DNA of 61,314 nt from Lachnospiraceae bacterium (GTDB taxonomy: Bacteria > Bacillota > Clostridia > Lachnospirales > Lachnospiraceae): the NCBI GenBank assembly GCA_017427685.1, contig JAFRSH010000035.1, forward strand, positions 1-61,314, read 5' to 3'. The position numbers and the translations under genes are program-made. Shown piece by piece: positions 61,164-61,314 of the stretch. A model generated the notes under the pieces. The model saw only the letters and a program-made list of their open reading frames with translations. It was not told where the DNA came from and did no database searches. Numbering within the stretch: the first letter of the stretch is position 1; each line of letters opens with the position of its first letter.

Positions 61164-61314
61164 ACTAACAGTGTAAAATATACCCCATAGAATAGACATC
61201 AAGATTTAGAGATACCCTGTTTTTTGGACATTGACAATTAGTAATCCCTCTTCTTGGACAGCAGGTTTTTTCGAAAACCCATTTTTCAGACATTGAGTTT
61301 TCAACTGGGCAACC
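61164..61314. other. Window end, no assigned gene
   Basis: No gene is supported here. The minus strand is open for about 35 codons from the window edge to a TAA near 61208, and the words GGACATTGA and CAGACATTGA recur after T-runs. This might be the end of a gene or element that continues outside the window. Confidence 0.25.

Noticed and set aside
1..61314. CRISPR array, tRNA genes, rRNA genes, intact insertion sequence
   Set aside because: No regularly spaced repeats, tRNA signatures, rRNA blocks or transposase genes were recognised on either strand.

Overview
The window reads as a chromosomal segment of an anaerobic member of the Clostridia (Bacillota). Supporting signs are the gene order dgt-dnaG-rpoD-trmK, a long-form hibernation factor, a TGS-type nucleoside kinase, QueH, a RACo-like ferredoxin/ASKHA protein, strong Gram-positive ribosome binding sites and sigma-A promoters. 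CheW, CheY and chemoreceptor genes suggest motility. The GC content is moderate in the core genes. Three AT-rich stretches with different codon use stand out: about 197-721, 33,100-41,600 and 57,400-59,500.

Layout. 1-3,350: an AT-rich orphan pyrE-like gene, then serC-serA with elaborate hairpins in their leaders. 3,351-3,890: two divergently oriented copies of one structured RNA-like element. 3,895-9,985: a cell-surface lipoprotein and an SLH-domain protein flanking thioredoxin reductase. 9,986-12,000: a non-coding tract with a DnaA-box cluster, then hpf and a HAD phosphatase. 12,078-18,000: secA, prfB, cheW and lysA. 18,097-24,574 (minus strand): vapBC, yfbR, and uvrBA behind an SOS-like operator. 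25,000-32,255: a degenerate GGDEF protein, an RNA methyltransferase, a chemoreceptor, a RACo-like protein and a CdaR-type regulator.

33,000-41,600 is an AT-rich accessory island and the most unusual part of the window. It has two LytTR response regulators and a GHKL kinase. Around them are two related pairs of a small DUF3139-like protein plus a four-helix membrane protein, a secreted zinc protease, a secreted papain-like amidase, lipoproteins and a 25-residue mini-lipoprotein. Two families of duplicated promoter sequence are visible. One carries direct repeats offset by 21 bp, the geometry of LytTR operators. I infer a peptide-sensing regulon that switches on secreted effectors with candidate membrane immunity proteins.

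41,785-48,557: an aspartate-family amino acid cluster (ACT protein, hom, apgM-like, lysC, aminotransferase), then a strongly folded leader and hisC. thrC at 59,598 completes threonine synthesis. No classical thrB is seen, so the apgM-like protein is a candidate homoserine kinase. 48,700-57,290: cheY, queH, dgt, dnaG, rpoD, trmK, nucleoside kinase and RNase P RNA. 57,411-59,483: an accessory insert with an AP2-HNH-AP2 protein and an XRE/VbhA-Fic toxin-antitoxin pair. No CRISPR array, tRNA gene, rRNA gene or intact insertion sequence was recognised.
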